In this document: one piece after another, positions 9,664-17,797 of the stretch
Numbering within the stretch: the first letter of the stretch is position 1
How the letters are laid out: each line of letters begins with the position of its first letter
Assembly: GCA_903832085.1 (NCBI GenBank)
Contig: CAIKZZ010000009.1
Location: 45,860 to 109,859, forward strand
Length of the DNA: 64,000 bases
Reading direction: 5' to 3'
DNA from: an uncultured Pseudomonadota bacterium
Lineage (GTDB): Bacteria; Pseudomonadota; Gammaproteobacteria; Steroidobacterales; Steroidobacteraceae
Position numbers and translations under genes: made by a program
Notes under the pieces: model-generated
Told to the model about the DNA's origin: nothing
Database searches by the model: none
The model's input: the letters and a program-made list of their open reading frames with translations, nothing else

Positions 9664-10968
9664 ATGCCCGCATTGTCATTGCGGCGGCGGCAGCTCTCAG
9701 TCATGGTGCTGCTATTTGTCGGTTACGCCGCCTATTATTTTTGTCGTGCGGATCTGTCTGTTGCGACACCGCTGCTGGTCTTGGAGCTGCAGCAGCATGG
9801 CATGAGTGCGGATACGGCATTGATTCGTGTGGGCGCGATCTCGTCCGCCGGGATATTGGCGTATGCCTTGGGGAAGTTTTTCTTAGGTGGCTTTAGTGAT
9901 CTGTGGGGCGGTAAGCGGGGGTTCTTAATCGGTCTTGGAGGCGCGATGGGGTTTACCTTGCTGTTTGCTGCCAGTGGTGCGCTGCCGCTATTTACTTTTG
10001 CCTGGATCGGCAATCGCCTCACGCAGTCGGTGGGTTGGGCAGGCTTACTGAAAGTGTCGGGCCGATGGTTTGATTACTCGTCCTATGGAATGGTCTTGGG
10101 TGTGTTGAGCTTAAGTTACTTAGTTGGCGATGCCTGCGCACGCCAAGGGATGGGGATGCTCATCGATGCAGGCTATGGCTGGCGCAGCTTGTTTTGTTGT
10201 GCAGCGGCTGTAGTTGGGGTGTGTTTTATTGCAAACGCTGTGTGGCTACGCGAGTCGCGTGCCTTGCTGGGCTTTAGTGAGCCTGTCGTGAATCCGACGA
10301 ATTTGTACGCGAGTCACGAGACCCATGCCTTAAGTCTGCGTACTCTTGTGCTTCCCTTGTTGCGCAGCCGCGCGTTTTTGTTGGTGTGTGCGCTGTCATT
10401 TGGCTGCACCGTGGTGCGCGAGTCGTTTAATACGTGGACACCAATGTATCTGCAGGGGCATCTAGGGTACACCACGGGGTCTGCAGCACGATTCAGCGCG
10501 ATCTTCCCGGCGGTGGGTGCGATCTCGGTACTACTGGCTGGCTGGCTGAGTGATCGCATGGGTCTGCATGGTCGTGCCTTACTACTCACGGTGGGGTTGG
10601 TCGTGACGGCGCTTGCCTTAATGGCGTTAACCGGTGTGCCGGCATCCACGGGGGCGACCTTTGCGCCACTGATGCTGATCGGGTTAGTCGCCTTTGCTCT
10701 TCTGGGCCCGTATTCCTATTTGGGTGGTGCCTTTGCGCTTGATTTTGGTGGACGGCGCGCGGGGGCCGCCTCCTCTGGCATCATTGATGGGGTTGGCTAC
10801 TTTGGTGGCGTACTTGCGGGAGATAGTGTGGCGCGTGTGTCAGTGGCATTTGGTTGGCAGGGCGTTTTTGTGGCACTGGCTGTGGTCGCCGGCGTGTCGG
10901 CGATCGCGGCGGTGTGTTTGTACCGCACGCAGCGCGCAGTCAGTGCTGTGGCATCGGTGTCGTTATGA
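9664..10968 (+). CDS. MFS permease of the organophosphate antiporter (GlpT/UhpT-like) type
   Basis: A 434-residue twelve-helix permease. The first helix, GYAAYYFCRADLSVATPLL, and the late segment GPYSYLGGAFALDFGG followed by GAASSGIIDGVGYFGG are characteristic of the organophosphate:Pi antiporter family (GlpT, UhpT, PgtP). Known substrates are small phosphate esters and, for some members, phosphonates such as fosfomycin. It lies directly upstream of a TmpA-like oxygenase and its stop overlaps that gene's start (ATGA), so I infer uptake of an organophosphonate. A GTG at 9661 is an alternative start. No clear RBS is seen. Confidence 0.85.
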   Translation: MPALSLRRRQLSVMVLLFVGYAAYYFCRADLSVATPLLVLELQQHGMSADTALIRVGAISSAGILAYALGKFFLGGFSDLWGGKRGFLIGLGGAMGFTLLFAASGALPLFTFAWIGNRLTQSVGWAGLLKVSGRWFDYSSYGMVLGVLSLSYLVGDACARQGMGMLIDAGYGWRSLFCCAAAVVGVCFIANAVWLRESRALLGFSEPVVNPTNLYASHETHALSLRTLVLPLLRSRAFLLVCALSFGCTVVRESFNTWTPMYLQGHLGYTTGSAARFSAIFPAVGAISVLLAGWLSDRMGLHGRALLLTVGLVVTALALMALTGVPASTGATFAPLMLIGLVAFALLGPYSYLGGAFALDFGGRRAGAASSGIIDGVGYFGGVLAGDSVARVSVAFGWQGVFVALAVVAGVSAIAAVCLYRTQRAVSAVASVSL

Positions 10969-12086
10969 GCACGACGTGCCAGTTGCAGTACACGCCGACC
11001 GTCCTGACACTACACTTTAGCGACGGGAGTAGGGGTGAATTTTTAAGTGTGTGGTTGATCGATAATGACCCACAACACCGTGATGCGTACAGTGGTCAGC
11101 GCCTCGTCGATGTGGCTGACTTGCCGCTCGCGCGCACCATACATGCTGCCCGTGTGGATGGCGGTGATGTCCTGATTGAATGGTCTGACTCGCACGTCAC
11201 CACACGAGTGAGTGTGGAGTGGTTACATCAGCACCGCGCACGAGCGGCGAGTGATGTGCACTATTGGCTAGACGGGGCGCAGCGAAACGCATTTGAGGAC
11301 TGTGCGTGGTTGAGTCACAGCGCCTACGGCAACGATGCGGCACAAACGGCGACATGGCTGCGTCGGTTGGTGACCGAGGGGATCGCTTTTTTAAGTGCTG
11401 TACCTACCCATGAGGGCGCCATTTTAGCGGCGGTTGCGCCCATGGGTCATGTGATTGATACCAATTATGGGCGGTTGTTTGATGTGCGTGCGGTGGCGGT
11501 TGCCGAGAACCTTGCTTATACCGATCGAGGCTTAGGGTTGCACACGGACAATCCATACCGCGATCCAGTGCCTGGTTTTCAGGCCTTGCAGTGTTTGCTC
11601 GCCTCCACTGAGGGCGGTGACAGCTTGTTTGCGGATGGCTGGGCGGTGGCTGAGCACTTGCGGGCGACGGATCCGGAGAGTTTTGCAACGCTCACGACCA
11701 CGCCGGTGCCATTTTACTATCGCAGCGCGGGGGCTGAGCTTCGTGCCGAAAGACCGTTGATACAGCTGACGGCACGCGGCGTCGTGTGTGCGGTCCATTA
11801 CAACAACCGCTCGATTGCGCCGTTACAACTCGAACACGCGCACTTGCAGCGCTTTTATCATGCGTACCAACGTTTTGCGCTCTTACTGCGTGAGCCACGC
11901 TTGCAGATGCATTTGCGCTTGCGGCCTGGGGATCTGGTGGTGTTTGACAATCAGCGCATATTGCATGGACGCACGGCCTTTGCCTCGATGCGCGAAGCGC
12001 GGCATCTGCAAGGCTGCTACTTGAGTCGCGATAGCGTATTGAGTACTGCGGCGGTGCTGAATCGTGAGTACAGGACAGCGTGCTAG
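10965..12086 (+). CDS. tmpA: TmpA-like Fe(II)/2-oxoglutarate oxygenase (gamma-butyrobetaine hydroxylase family)
   Basis: A 373-residue enzyme with an N-terminal DUF971-like domain (about residues 10-90) and a TauD/TfdA-type double-stranded beta helix. Iron ligands are visible as HTDNPYRDP (His about 192, Asp about 194) and LHGRTAF (His about 334), with an Arg for 2-oxoglutarate shortly after (MREARHL). The zinc-site CxCxxC of true gamma-butyrobetaine hydroxylase is absent; the region reads LIDNDPQHRDAYSGQRL. The next gene is a PhnZ/TmpB-like oxygenase. In the known TmpA/TmpB pathway TmpA hydroxylates 2-(trimethylammonio)ethylphosphonate at C1, so I favour TmpA over carnitine synthesis. The ATG at 10965 overlaps the upstream stop; the frame upstream of it belongs to the permease gene region. 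Confidence 0.75.
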   Translation: MSTTCQLQYTPTVLTLHFSDGSRGEFLSVWLIDNDPQHRDAYSGQRLVDVADLPLARTIHAARVDGGDVLIEWSDSHVTTRVSVEWLHQHRARAASDVHYWLDGAQRNAFEDCAWLSHSAYGNDAAQTATWLRRLVTEGIAFLSAVPTHEGAILAAVAPMGHVIDTNYGRLFDVRAVAVAENLAYTDRGLGLHTDNPYRDPVPGFQALQCLLASTEGGDSLFADGWAVAEHLRATDPESFATLTTTPVPFYYRSAGAELRAERPLIQLTARGVVCAVHYNNRSIAPLQLEHAHLQRFYHAYQRFALLLREPRLQMHLRLRPGDLVVFDNQRILHGRTAFASMREARHLQGCYLSRDSVLSTAAVLNREYRTAC

Positions 12087-12095
12087 GAGTTGTTT

Positions 12096-12641
12096 ATGAG
12101 CGTGGTCAACGAAGTGTTTACATTGTTCTCGCGTCATGGCGCGGGGGCTTACTATGGCGAGTCCGTGTCGATGCTGGAGCATGCCTTGCAGGCTGCGCAC
12201 TTTGCGCGCGAAGATGGCGCGCCGCCGCAGCTGATCGTGGCGGCATTGCTACACGATGTGGGGCACTTGCTTGAGGATGTGCCGGATGATATCGCGCAGT
12301 GGACGGAGGATGCGCATCACGAGACCGTGGGTGGCGCGTGGCTTGCGCGACGCTTTGGTGAGGGAGTCAGTGATCCGGTGCGGTTGCATGTGCCGGCGAA
12401 GCGTTATCTGTGTGCGACCGATTCCACCTATCTTTCACAGTTAAGCTCGGCGTCCGTGATCACCCTGAAATTACAAGGTGGGCCGATGAGTGTGGCTGAG
12501 GTTGCGGCTTTTGAGGCGGAACCCTCCTATCGTGAGGCGGTGCGAGTCCGTTTGTGTGACGATCGCGGCAAGGTGGCGGGTTTGCACACAGCGAGCTTGG
12601 CGAGCTACCGGCCATTGATCGAAGGATTGGCGCGCGGATAG
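12096..12641 (+). CDS. tmpB: TmpB/PhnZ-like HD-domain mixed-valence di-iron oxygenase
   Basis: A 181-residue HD-fold protein. The YYGE at about residues 19-22 reproduces the Tyr-x-x-Glu signature of PhnZ (Tyr24/Glu27), which separates these oxygenases from HD phosphohydrolases. Metal ligands follow in the expected order: His in LEHAL, LLHDVGHL (about 51-58), HHETVGG, RLHVPAKRYL and Asp in RLCDDRGK. PhnZ cleaves 1-hydroxy-2-aminoethylphosphonate and TmpB cleaves its N-trimethyl analogue, giving phosphate plus glycine or glycine betaine. It is 9 bp after the TmpA-like gene with a good RBS (TAGGAG, then ATG at 12096). The pair implies C-P bond cleavage; which N-methylation state is used is not visible. 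Confidence 0.82.
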   Translation: MSVVNEVFTLFSRHGAGAYYGESVSMLEHALQAAHFAREDGAPPQLIVAALLHDVGHLLEDVPDDIAQWTEDAHHETVGGAWLARRFGEGVSDPVRLHVPAKRYLCATDSTYLSQLSSASVITLKLQGGPMSVAEVAAFEAEPSYREAVRVRLCDDRGKVAGLHTASLASYRPLIEGLARG

Positions 12642-12660
12642 CGTGGCGGGGGAGATTGGC

Positions 12661-13476
12661 ATGACGGATCGTTTGCCCACTATCAAAATTGATCAGCCGA
12701 GCGTGGTGGGCGAATACGACGAGGGGATACAGACGCTCCTGCAGTTACTGTGGGGCGATGGGTTCTTATCGCCCGGTGGCGCGGAAGAAGTCGCACTCCT
12801 ATTGTTTGGTGAGTCCATTCAAGGGGCGCAGGTGCTCGATATTGGTGCCGGGTTGGGAGCGGTGGATCAGTTACTCGTGAGTGTGCATGGGGCGGGCTCT
12901 GTGGTGGGGATCGACGTGGACCCGGCATTGCTCGCTCAAATGGATGTGCGCATTGCGCGTGCGGGGCTGACCGATCGCATTCGTTCGCAGTGCGTGGTGC
13001 CGGGGCCTTTGCCGTTTGCCGATCACTCGTTTGATGTGGTGTTTTCCAAAGACTCTTTGGTCCAAATTCCGGATAAGCCCGCTATCTTTTGTGAGGTGTT
13101 GCGGGTGTTAAAACCGGGGGGCCGGTTTTTGGCGAGCGATTGGTTGCGTGGTGGTGAAGGCGCATACAGTGCTGAGATGCTGGAGTACTTTCGGCTTGAA
13201 GGGATTGCTTACAATATGGCATCGAGTCGTGAAAGTACGGCAGCGCTAAACGGCGCCGGCTTTACTCAGGTACAGATACAAGATCGACATGCGTGGTATC
13301 AGACGCTTGCTGAGCAGGAACTCGCATCGATTGCAGGTCCTTTATATCCGTTGATGGTTGCACGGCTAGGGCGTGAGAAAGCCGAGCACTTTGTAGCGAA
13401 CTGGCGGCAGCTGGTGCTAGTCGTGCAGCGTGGCGAATTGCGACCCACTCACTTAAAAGCGGTTAAGCCCTGGTGA
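12661..13476 (+). CDS. SAM-dependent methyltransferase resembling phosphoethanolamine N-methyltransferase
   Basis: A 271-residue class I methyltransferase. It has WGDGFLSPGG (about 27-36), then VLDIGAGLGAVD (SAM motif I), GIDVDPALL, and FSKDSLVQIPDKPAIF followed by LKPGGRFLASDWLRG. These last strings recall plant and nematode phosphoethanolamine N-methyltransferases (GEGFVSTGG, SRDTILHIQDKPALF, LKPGGKVLISDY). It sits between the TmpB-like gene and an MHS permease. 2-Aminoethylphosphonate is the C-P analogue of phosphoethanolamine, so N-methylation of that compound, giving the TmpA substrate, is an attractive inference. Alternatives are sarcosine/dimethylglycine methylation or methylation of an unrelated small molecule. 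RBS GGGGGAG precedes the ATG at 12661. Confidence 0.72.
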   Translation: MTDRLPTIKIDQPSVVGEYDEGIQTLLQLLWGDGFLSPGGAEEVALLLFGESIQGAQVLDIGAGLGAVDQLLVSVHGAGSVVGIDVDPALLAQMDVRIARAGLTDRIRSQCVVPGPLPFADHSFDVVFSKDSLVQIPDKPAIFCEVLRVLKPGGRFLASDWLRGGEGAYSAEMLEYFRLEGIAYNMASSRESTAALNGAGFTQVQIQDRHAWYQTLAEQELASIAGPLYPLMVARLGREKAEHFVANWRQLVLVVQRGELRPTHLKAVKPW

Positions 13477-15137
13477 CGCCCGTAATGCCAGAGCAGCAAC
13501 GACACTTGCTGCCGCGGGTCGTAATCGCTGCGTCATTAGGAGCCTTGTTTGAGTGGTATGACTTTTATTTGTATGGCTCGCTCGCGACCGTTCTCGCAAA
13601 ACAATTCTTTTCAGGGCTGGAGCCGAGCAGCGCCTTTATTTTGACCTTGCTGGCCTTTGCTGCGGGTTTTGTCGTGCGACCCTTTGGCGCATTGGTGTTT
13701 GGACGACTCGGTGACCGCGCCGGCCGTAAATACACATTTTTGATTACGCTCATGATGATGGGTGTCGCGACCTTTTTGGTCGGCTTGTTACCAAATTATG
13801 CAACAGCTGGCGTCTATGCGCCGATTGCGCTGGTGGTGTTACGCATGGTGCAGGGGTTGGCTCTCGGTGGCGAGTATGGTGGTGCTGCAACCTATGTGGC
13901 AGAGCATGTGCCGCCGGAGCGTCGTGCCGCGGCCACTAGTTGGATTCAGATGACGGGGTCGTTCGGCCTGATGTTGTCTTTGAGTGTCATTTTATTGTGT
14001 CGCTACCAACTTGGAGAGGCGTTTGATGTGTGGGGTTGGCGCATCCCGTTTTTATTCTCTGCACTGTTGCTGTGCGTGTCGGTCTATGTGCGATTGCAGT
14101 TGCAGGAGTCGCCGGTATTTTTGGCGATGAAAGCGGCGGGCAAAACCTCGCAAGCGCCATTGAGCGAGGCTTTTGGCCATTGGCGTTATGTGCGCGTGGT
14201 GTTGTGTGCGTTGTTTGGACTCGCTGTGGGACAGGCGATGGTGACGTACACCGGTGAGATTTACGTGTTGTACTTTTTGACGGTGAGTCTTAAGGTCGAT
14301 GCGTCCACAGTCAATGAGCTACTCGTCGCGGCACTCGCGATCGGCACCCCATTGACATGGGTGGCGGGATACTTGGCGGATCGGATTGGGCGCAAGACAG
14401 TGATTTTGGTGGGCTGTTTTTTGGCAGCCGTCACGTTCATGCCGATCTTTAAAGCGCTGACACACTATGCGAATCCTGCCTTGGAATCCGCCATTTTGCA
14501 TGCGCCAGTGGTGGTGTGGGCTGATCCGCATCGTTGCAGTATGCAGTTTGATCCGATAGGGAAAGCGCGTTTCACAACGTCGTGCGATGTTGTAAAAAGT
14601 GCGTTGGCACGTGGTGGCATTCCATACACCAATATTGATTTACCAGCAGGACAGAGCGCGCGCATCCGGGTTGGTGAGCGCGACCTATCGGTCTTTGAGG
14701 GCAGCGCCTTGCGTGTGGTCGACTTTGATCGCAGGAATGCAGCCTTTCGGTCGGATCTGACGCATCTATTGGGGGAGGCGGGTTACCCGCTGCGTGCAGT
14801 CCCACAGGATGTGAATCATTGGGCGCTGTTGGGCTTACTGACGCTGCTCATGAGCTATGTGGCGATCGTTTATGGGCCTCTCGCGGCGTGGCTGGTGGAA
14901 CTGTTCCCAGCACGGATTCGGTATAGCGCGATGTCCTTGCCGTATCATCTAGGCTTTGGGTGGTTTGGTGGCTTTTTACCGGCCATTGCGTTTATGTTGG
15001 TGGCGCAGTCTGGCGATATCTATGGAGGCTTGTGGTACCCCATTGTGGCGGCGTTGGGCAGCGTGGCCATTGGGCTCCTGTGGTTGCCTGAGACCTTGCC
15101 ACGCCATGGACTGGCAGCAGCGCCTATCGCCGAATAA
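13473..15137 (+). CDS. MHS-family MFS permease with large internal extramembrane insert
   Basis: A 554-residue proton symporter of the metabolite:H+ symporter family (ProP, ShiA, KgtP relatives). Motifs: SLGALFEWYDFYLYG in helix 1, GRLGDRAGRKYTF in the 2-3 loop, VLRMVQGLALGGEYGGAATYVAEHVP, and GYLADRIGRK in the 8-9 loop. About 90 hydrophilic residues (roughly 335-445, from ALTHYANPALE to YPLRAVPQDVNHW) interrupt the C-terminal half; members of about 550 residues with this insert are known. The GTG start overlaps the methyltransferase stop (GTGA); an ATG at 13485 is possible. Placed last in the phosphonate set, it could move a betaine-like or amino-phosphonate compound (inference). Confidence 0.85.
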   Translation: MTPVMPEQQRHLLPRVVIAASLGALFEWYDFYLYGSLATVLAKQFFSGLEPSSAFILTLLAFAAGFVVRPFGALVFGRLGDRAGRKYTFLITLMMMGVATFLVGLLPNYATAGVYAPIALVVLRMVQGLALGGEYGGAATYVAEHVPPERRAAATSWIQMTGSFGLMLSLSVILLCRYQLGEAFDVWGWRIPFLFSALLLCVSVYVRLQLQESPVFLAMKAAGKTSQAPLSEAFGHWRYVRVVLCALFGLAVGQAMVTYTGEIYVLYFLTVSLKVDASTVNELLVAALAIGTPLTWVAGYLADRIGRKTVILVGCFLAAVTFMPIFKALTHYANPALESAILHAPVVVWADPHRCSMQFDPIGKARFTTSCDVVKSALARGGIPYTNIDLPAGQSARIRVGERDLSVFEGSALRVVDFDRRNAAFRSDLTHLLGEAGYPLRAVPQDVNHWALLGLLTLLMSYVAIVYGPLAAWLVELFPARIRYSAMSLPYHLGFGWFGGFLPAIAFMLVAQSGDIYGGLWYPIVAALGSVAIGLLWLPETLPRHGLAAAPIAE

Positions 15138-15675
15138 AAAGTGGATCTCGATCGCGCTGCCAGGTTTTTGCCGACTCGCGCCAGCCATGAAACAGCGTTT
15201 CGATGGGCGCCATGTACTCAAGCAACTCCACCATGCAGCCGCACTGCGCGCGCGCATCAATATAGGCAAAGGATGGGCCTTTGATCACGCGCGCCTGAGT
15301 AGCTACCGTGCAGCCTGCCGCGACGTAATGTGCGATGTCTGCTGCCAGATCGGTGGTCCAAAAACAAATGTGGTGAAAGCCCTCAGTCGCGGGCGCCACT
15401 GAGTCGTGGTAGCAGTTAGGGCCCGTCATGGTGGGTTCAATAAACTCGATCTGGATGTCCCCCGCATAGGCGATGGCGGTACGCATACTCAAGTGACTTG
15501 GGTTACCGCGGTAGCTGACGTCGGTGAAGCGTTCGGGCGTGTACTCGGCTACATAGAAAGGTCCGATGTCGAATAAACGGGACCAGCGCGTTGCAGCGGC
15601 CTCGGCATTCGGTACCACCCACGCTTGCTGAAAGAGCGTGCGATCGGTGGGCAGTCGGATGGGAGGGTGCATCAT
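15124..15675 (-). CDS. VOC-superfamily (glyoxalase-like) protein
   Basis: A 183-residue vicinal-oxygen-chelate protein with paired beta-alpha-beta-beta-beta modules. It has FQQAWVVPNAEAAATRWSRLFDIGPF at the start (shown here in part as the first module), IQIEFIEP, GFHHICFWTTD and CMVELLEYM; the His and Glu residues fit metal ligands. Relatives are annotated as glyoxalase or methylmalonyl-CoA-epimerase-like. The ATG at 15675 overlaps the stop of the MFS gene (TAATG), making it the third gene of an SDR-MFS-VOC operon. The open frame upstream to 15825 lies within the MFS gene and shows no family similarity. Reaction unknown. Confidence 0.85.
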   Translation of the reverse strand: MMHPPIRLPTDRTLFQQAWVVPNAEAAATRWSRLFDIGPFYVAEYTPERFTDVSYRGNPSHLSMRTAIAYAGDIQIEFIEPTMTGPNCYHDSVAPATEGFHHICFWTTDLAADIAHYVAAGCTVATQARVIKGPSFAYIDARAQCGCMVELLEYMAPIETLFHGWRESAKTWQRDRDPLFIRR

Positions 15676-16919
15676 TAGGCCTTTGCGTGAGCGCGCGGGT
15701 TGGGTGTCAAGGTGGGATAAGGTCCCATGGTGAGCAAGATCAGCGCGCCCACCAAAAAGAAGCCGCTGGCGGCGAGAAACGCCAGTCGATAGCTTTTGGT
15801 GGTGTCGTAGATTCGCGCAAAGCAAAAAGGCGCGGCTCCCGCAGCAACCGCGAGTGCGGCATATAGCACCGCGTAGATTTTGGCGTAATGTCGCATACCA
15901 AAATAGCGCGCCGCTAAGTAGCTCATCAGATCAAGTTCTGCCCCCGCCGCAAGTCCCACGAGCGTGGCGGCAAGGGCGGCGGTGACCATCGTGACGGGAC
16001 CTGCAAGGATCAGCGCACCAATCACGGGCAGCGATAAAGCGATGGCAGCAACACCCGGCGCCCAATAGCGATCGATCAGATAGCCGACCAAGACACGTCC
16101 CACAATGATCGCAACGCCATAAAAACTTTGCACTTGCGCGGCACGTGCCGCGGGCATACCACTATCAGTTAGGAGTGGAATTAAGTTTGGCACGATTCCG
16201 GACACGGCAAGATAAATGGCGAGCACCGAGCACAGCAATATCCAAAATTGTCGTGTACGCATCGCCTCCAGTAACGAGTGCCCCACGACCGTGGGCACGG
16301 TGCTGTCAGCTGCGACAGCGATGGCTTTGAGTGGCTCTACAGGTCGAAAGCCGATGTACACCAAGGGTCCGGCAAGCACGATGGGCAATAGTGCAAGACC
16401 CATGTACGCGCCGCGCCAGCCGACGTGCTCCACCAACCACACGGCATAGATCGGTGCGAGCATGGCGCTTAAGCCGGTGCCGGCGAGGGTGAGTCCTAAT
16501 GCTAAGCCGCGTTGCTCAAAAAAGCTGGTGGCAATGGCACGCGTCCAGGTCACCGGCACAGTGCCGGCACCGAGTACAGCCATGGCGGTGTAGGCCGCAT
16601 ATAACAGCCAAATATGCCCATCCATTTGGGTGGCAAAGACAAAGGCAAGACTTAAGCCTAGAAGTCCAAATAGTCCAATGTAGCGCGCCCCATAGCGGTC
16701 AATTAGCGCGCCTATGATGGGCGCGCTGATGGCGCCTAAGCCGGAACTAAAGGCGACGGCTGACTGGATCGCGGCGCGCGTCCAGTGAAACTCGGCGGTG
16801 AGTGGTTTAACTAGCGCGCCGAGTGAGTAAAACGGCAAGACCACCGAGCTACACACGACGCCCGCGCAGGAAGCGAGGATCAGCAGCCAGCCGTGCTGGA
16901 TTTCCGTTTTTGAGTGCAT
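15675..16919 (-). CDS. MFS transporter (monocarboxylate/OFA-like)
   Basis: A 414-residue twelve-helix MFS carrier. The N-terminus GWLLILASCAGVVCSSVVLPFYSLGALVKPL and the loop ALIDRYGARYIGLFG resemble monocarboxylate or oxalate:formate-type carriers. The second half has GYLIDRYWAPG and a long final helix. It lies 2 bp after the SDR stop and overlaps the VOC gene start, so the three are one leftward operon. It probably imports an organic acid handled by the SDR and VOC proteins under control of the divergent GntR regulator (inference). Confidence 0.87.
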   Translation of the reverse strand: MHSKTEIQHGWLLILASCAGVVCSSVVLPFYSLGALVKPLTAEFHWTRAAIQSAVAFSSGLGAISAPIIGALIDRYGARYIGLFGLLGLSLAFVFATQMDGHIWLLYAAYTAMAVLGAGTVPVTWTRAIATSFFEQRGLALGLTLAGTGLSAMLAPIYAVWLVEHVGWRGAYMGLALLPIVLAGPLVYIGFRPVEPLKAIAVAADSTVPTVVGHSLLEAMRTRQFWILLCSVLAIYLAVSGIVPNLIPLLTDSGMPAARAAQVQSFYGVAIIVGRVLVGYLIDRYWAPGVAAIALSLPVIGALILAGPVTMVTAALAATLVGLAAGAELDLMSYLAARYFGMRHYAKIYAVLYAALAVAAGAAPFCFARIYDTTKSYRLAFLAASGFFLVGALILLTMGPYPTLTPNPRAHAKA

Positions 16920-16921
16920 GG

Positions 16922-17689
16922 TTAGTTGTTCCCGGCGGCGATCATCGGATGCGGCAAGTGATCAATCACGGTGTGGGTAAACCCGCCATCGATGATGACT
17001 GTTTGTCCGGTGATATAGGAGGCATCGGCCGACAATAAGAATGCAACCGCATTGCCGATGTCCTCCGGCGTGCCGATGCGTCGCAAGGGCACCATCGCGA
17101 CACGTGCGGCATGCAGTGTTGCGTCCGCATAGACCGACTCGGCCATGGCAGTGCGCACCATGCCCGGGGCAACCGCATTGACGCGCACGTTCAAAGGTCC
17201 CCACTCGACCGCGGCTTGTGCGGTGAAGGCCACAATACCGGCTTTGGCAGCACTGTAAAGACCGGTCTGCATTTGAGGCGTGTAGGCGGCGATCGAGGCG
17301 GTATTCACGATCGCGCCTCCGCTCGCGAAAAATGCCAATGCCGCTTGTGATCCCAAGATAGCCGCTTGCAAATTGACGCGGTACACATCGTTTAGTTGGG
17401 CTTCGGTGACACTTGCGAGTGGCGCACGCCGATGAATGCCGGCGTTATTTACAAGTCCCGTGAGGCCTTCAAGTTTCTGTGCGGCGCGCGTGACGATGTC
17501 GGCGGCGTGCGTGCCCACATCGCCCGCGATGGCAATACCACCGATGCGCGCGGCAAGGGCCTGCGCAAGATCCGTATCGAGGTCGTTCACGGCGACGCGC
17601 CAGCCGCGACTCGCCAAGACACTGGCGATACCTGCGCCGATACCGGAGCCTGCACCGGTCACAAGGACCTTGCCAACGTGTGCTGTCAT
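16922..17689 (-). CDS. Short-chain dehydrogenase/reductase
   Basis: A 255-residue classical SDR with VTGAGSGIGAGIA near residue 10, NNAG at about 87, catalytic Ser in NTASIAAYT and the Tyr-Lys pair in YSAAKAG. The C-terminus GQTVIIDGGFTH is typical. It is the first gene of the leftward SDR-MFS-VOC operon, 108 bp from the divergent GntR-family gene at 17798, so this interval should hold its promoter and the regulator's operator. Substrate not predictable. Confidence 0.92.
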   Translation of the reverse strand: MTAHVGKVLVTGAGSGIGAGIASVLASRGWRVAVNDLDTDLAQALAARIGGIAIAGDVGTHAADIVTRAAQKLEGLTGLVNNAGIHRRAPLASVTEAQLNDVYRVNLQAAILGSQAALAFFASGGAIVNTASIAAYTPQMQTGLYSAAKAGIVAFTAQAAVEWGPLNVRVNAVAPGMVRTAMAESVYADATLHAARVAMVPLRRIGTPEDIGNAVAFLLSADASYITGQTVIIDGGFTHTVIDHLPHPMIAAGNN

Positions 17690-17797
17690 GTGTTGCAGTC
17701 ACCCAATAATAAAATGCGCAATCCATCATAGCGGATGGCACGGGTCCTCGGGTGCCATCACTCAAAACAGGACTCGCGTGCGTGCAGGAGGGGGAAG

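Noticed and set aside
10965..12086. True gamma-butyrobetaine hydroxylase for carnitine synthesis
   Set aside because: The zinc-site cysteines are missing and the neighbours are a PhnZ/TmpB-like protein and an organophosphate-type permease, so a phosphonate role fits better. It is not excluded.
12096..12641. HD-family phosphohydrolase
   Set aside because: The Tyr-x-x-Glu before the HD motif and the company of an Fe/2OG oxygenase favour a PhnZ/TmpB-type oxygenase.
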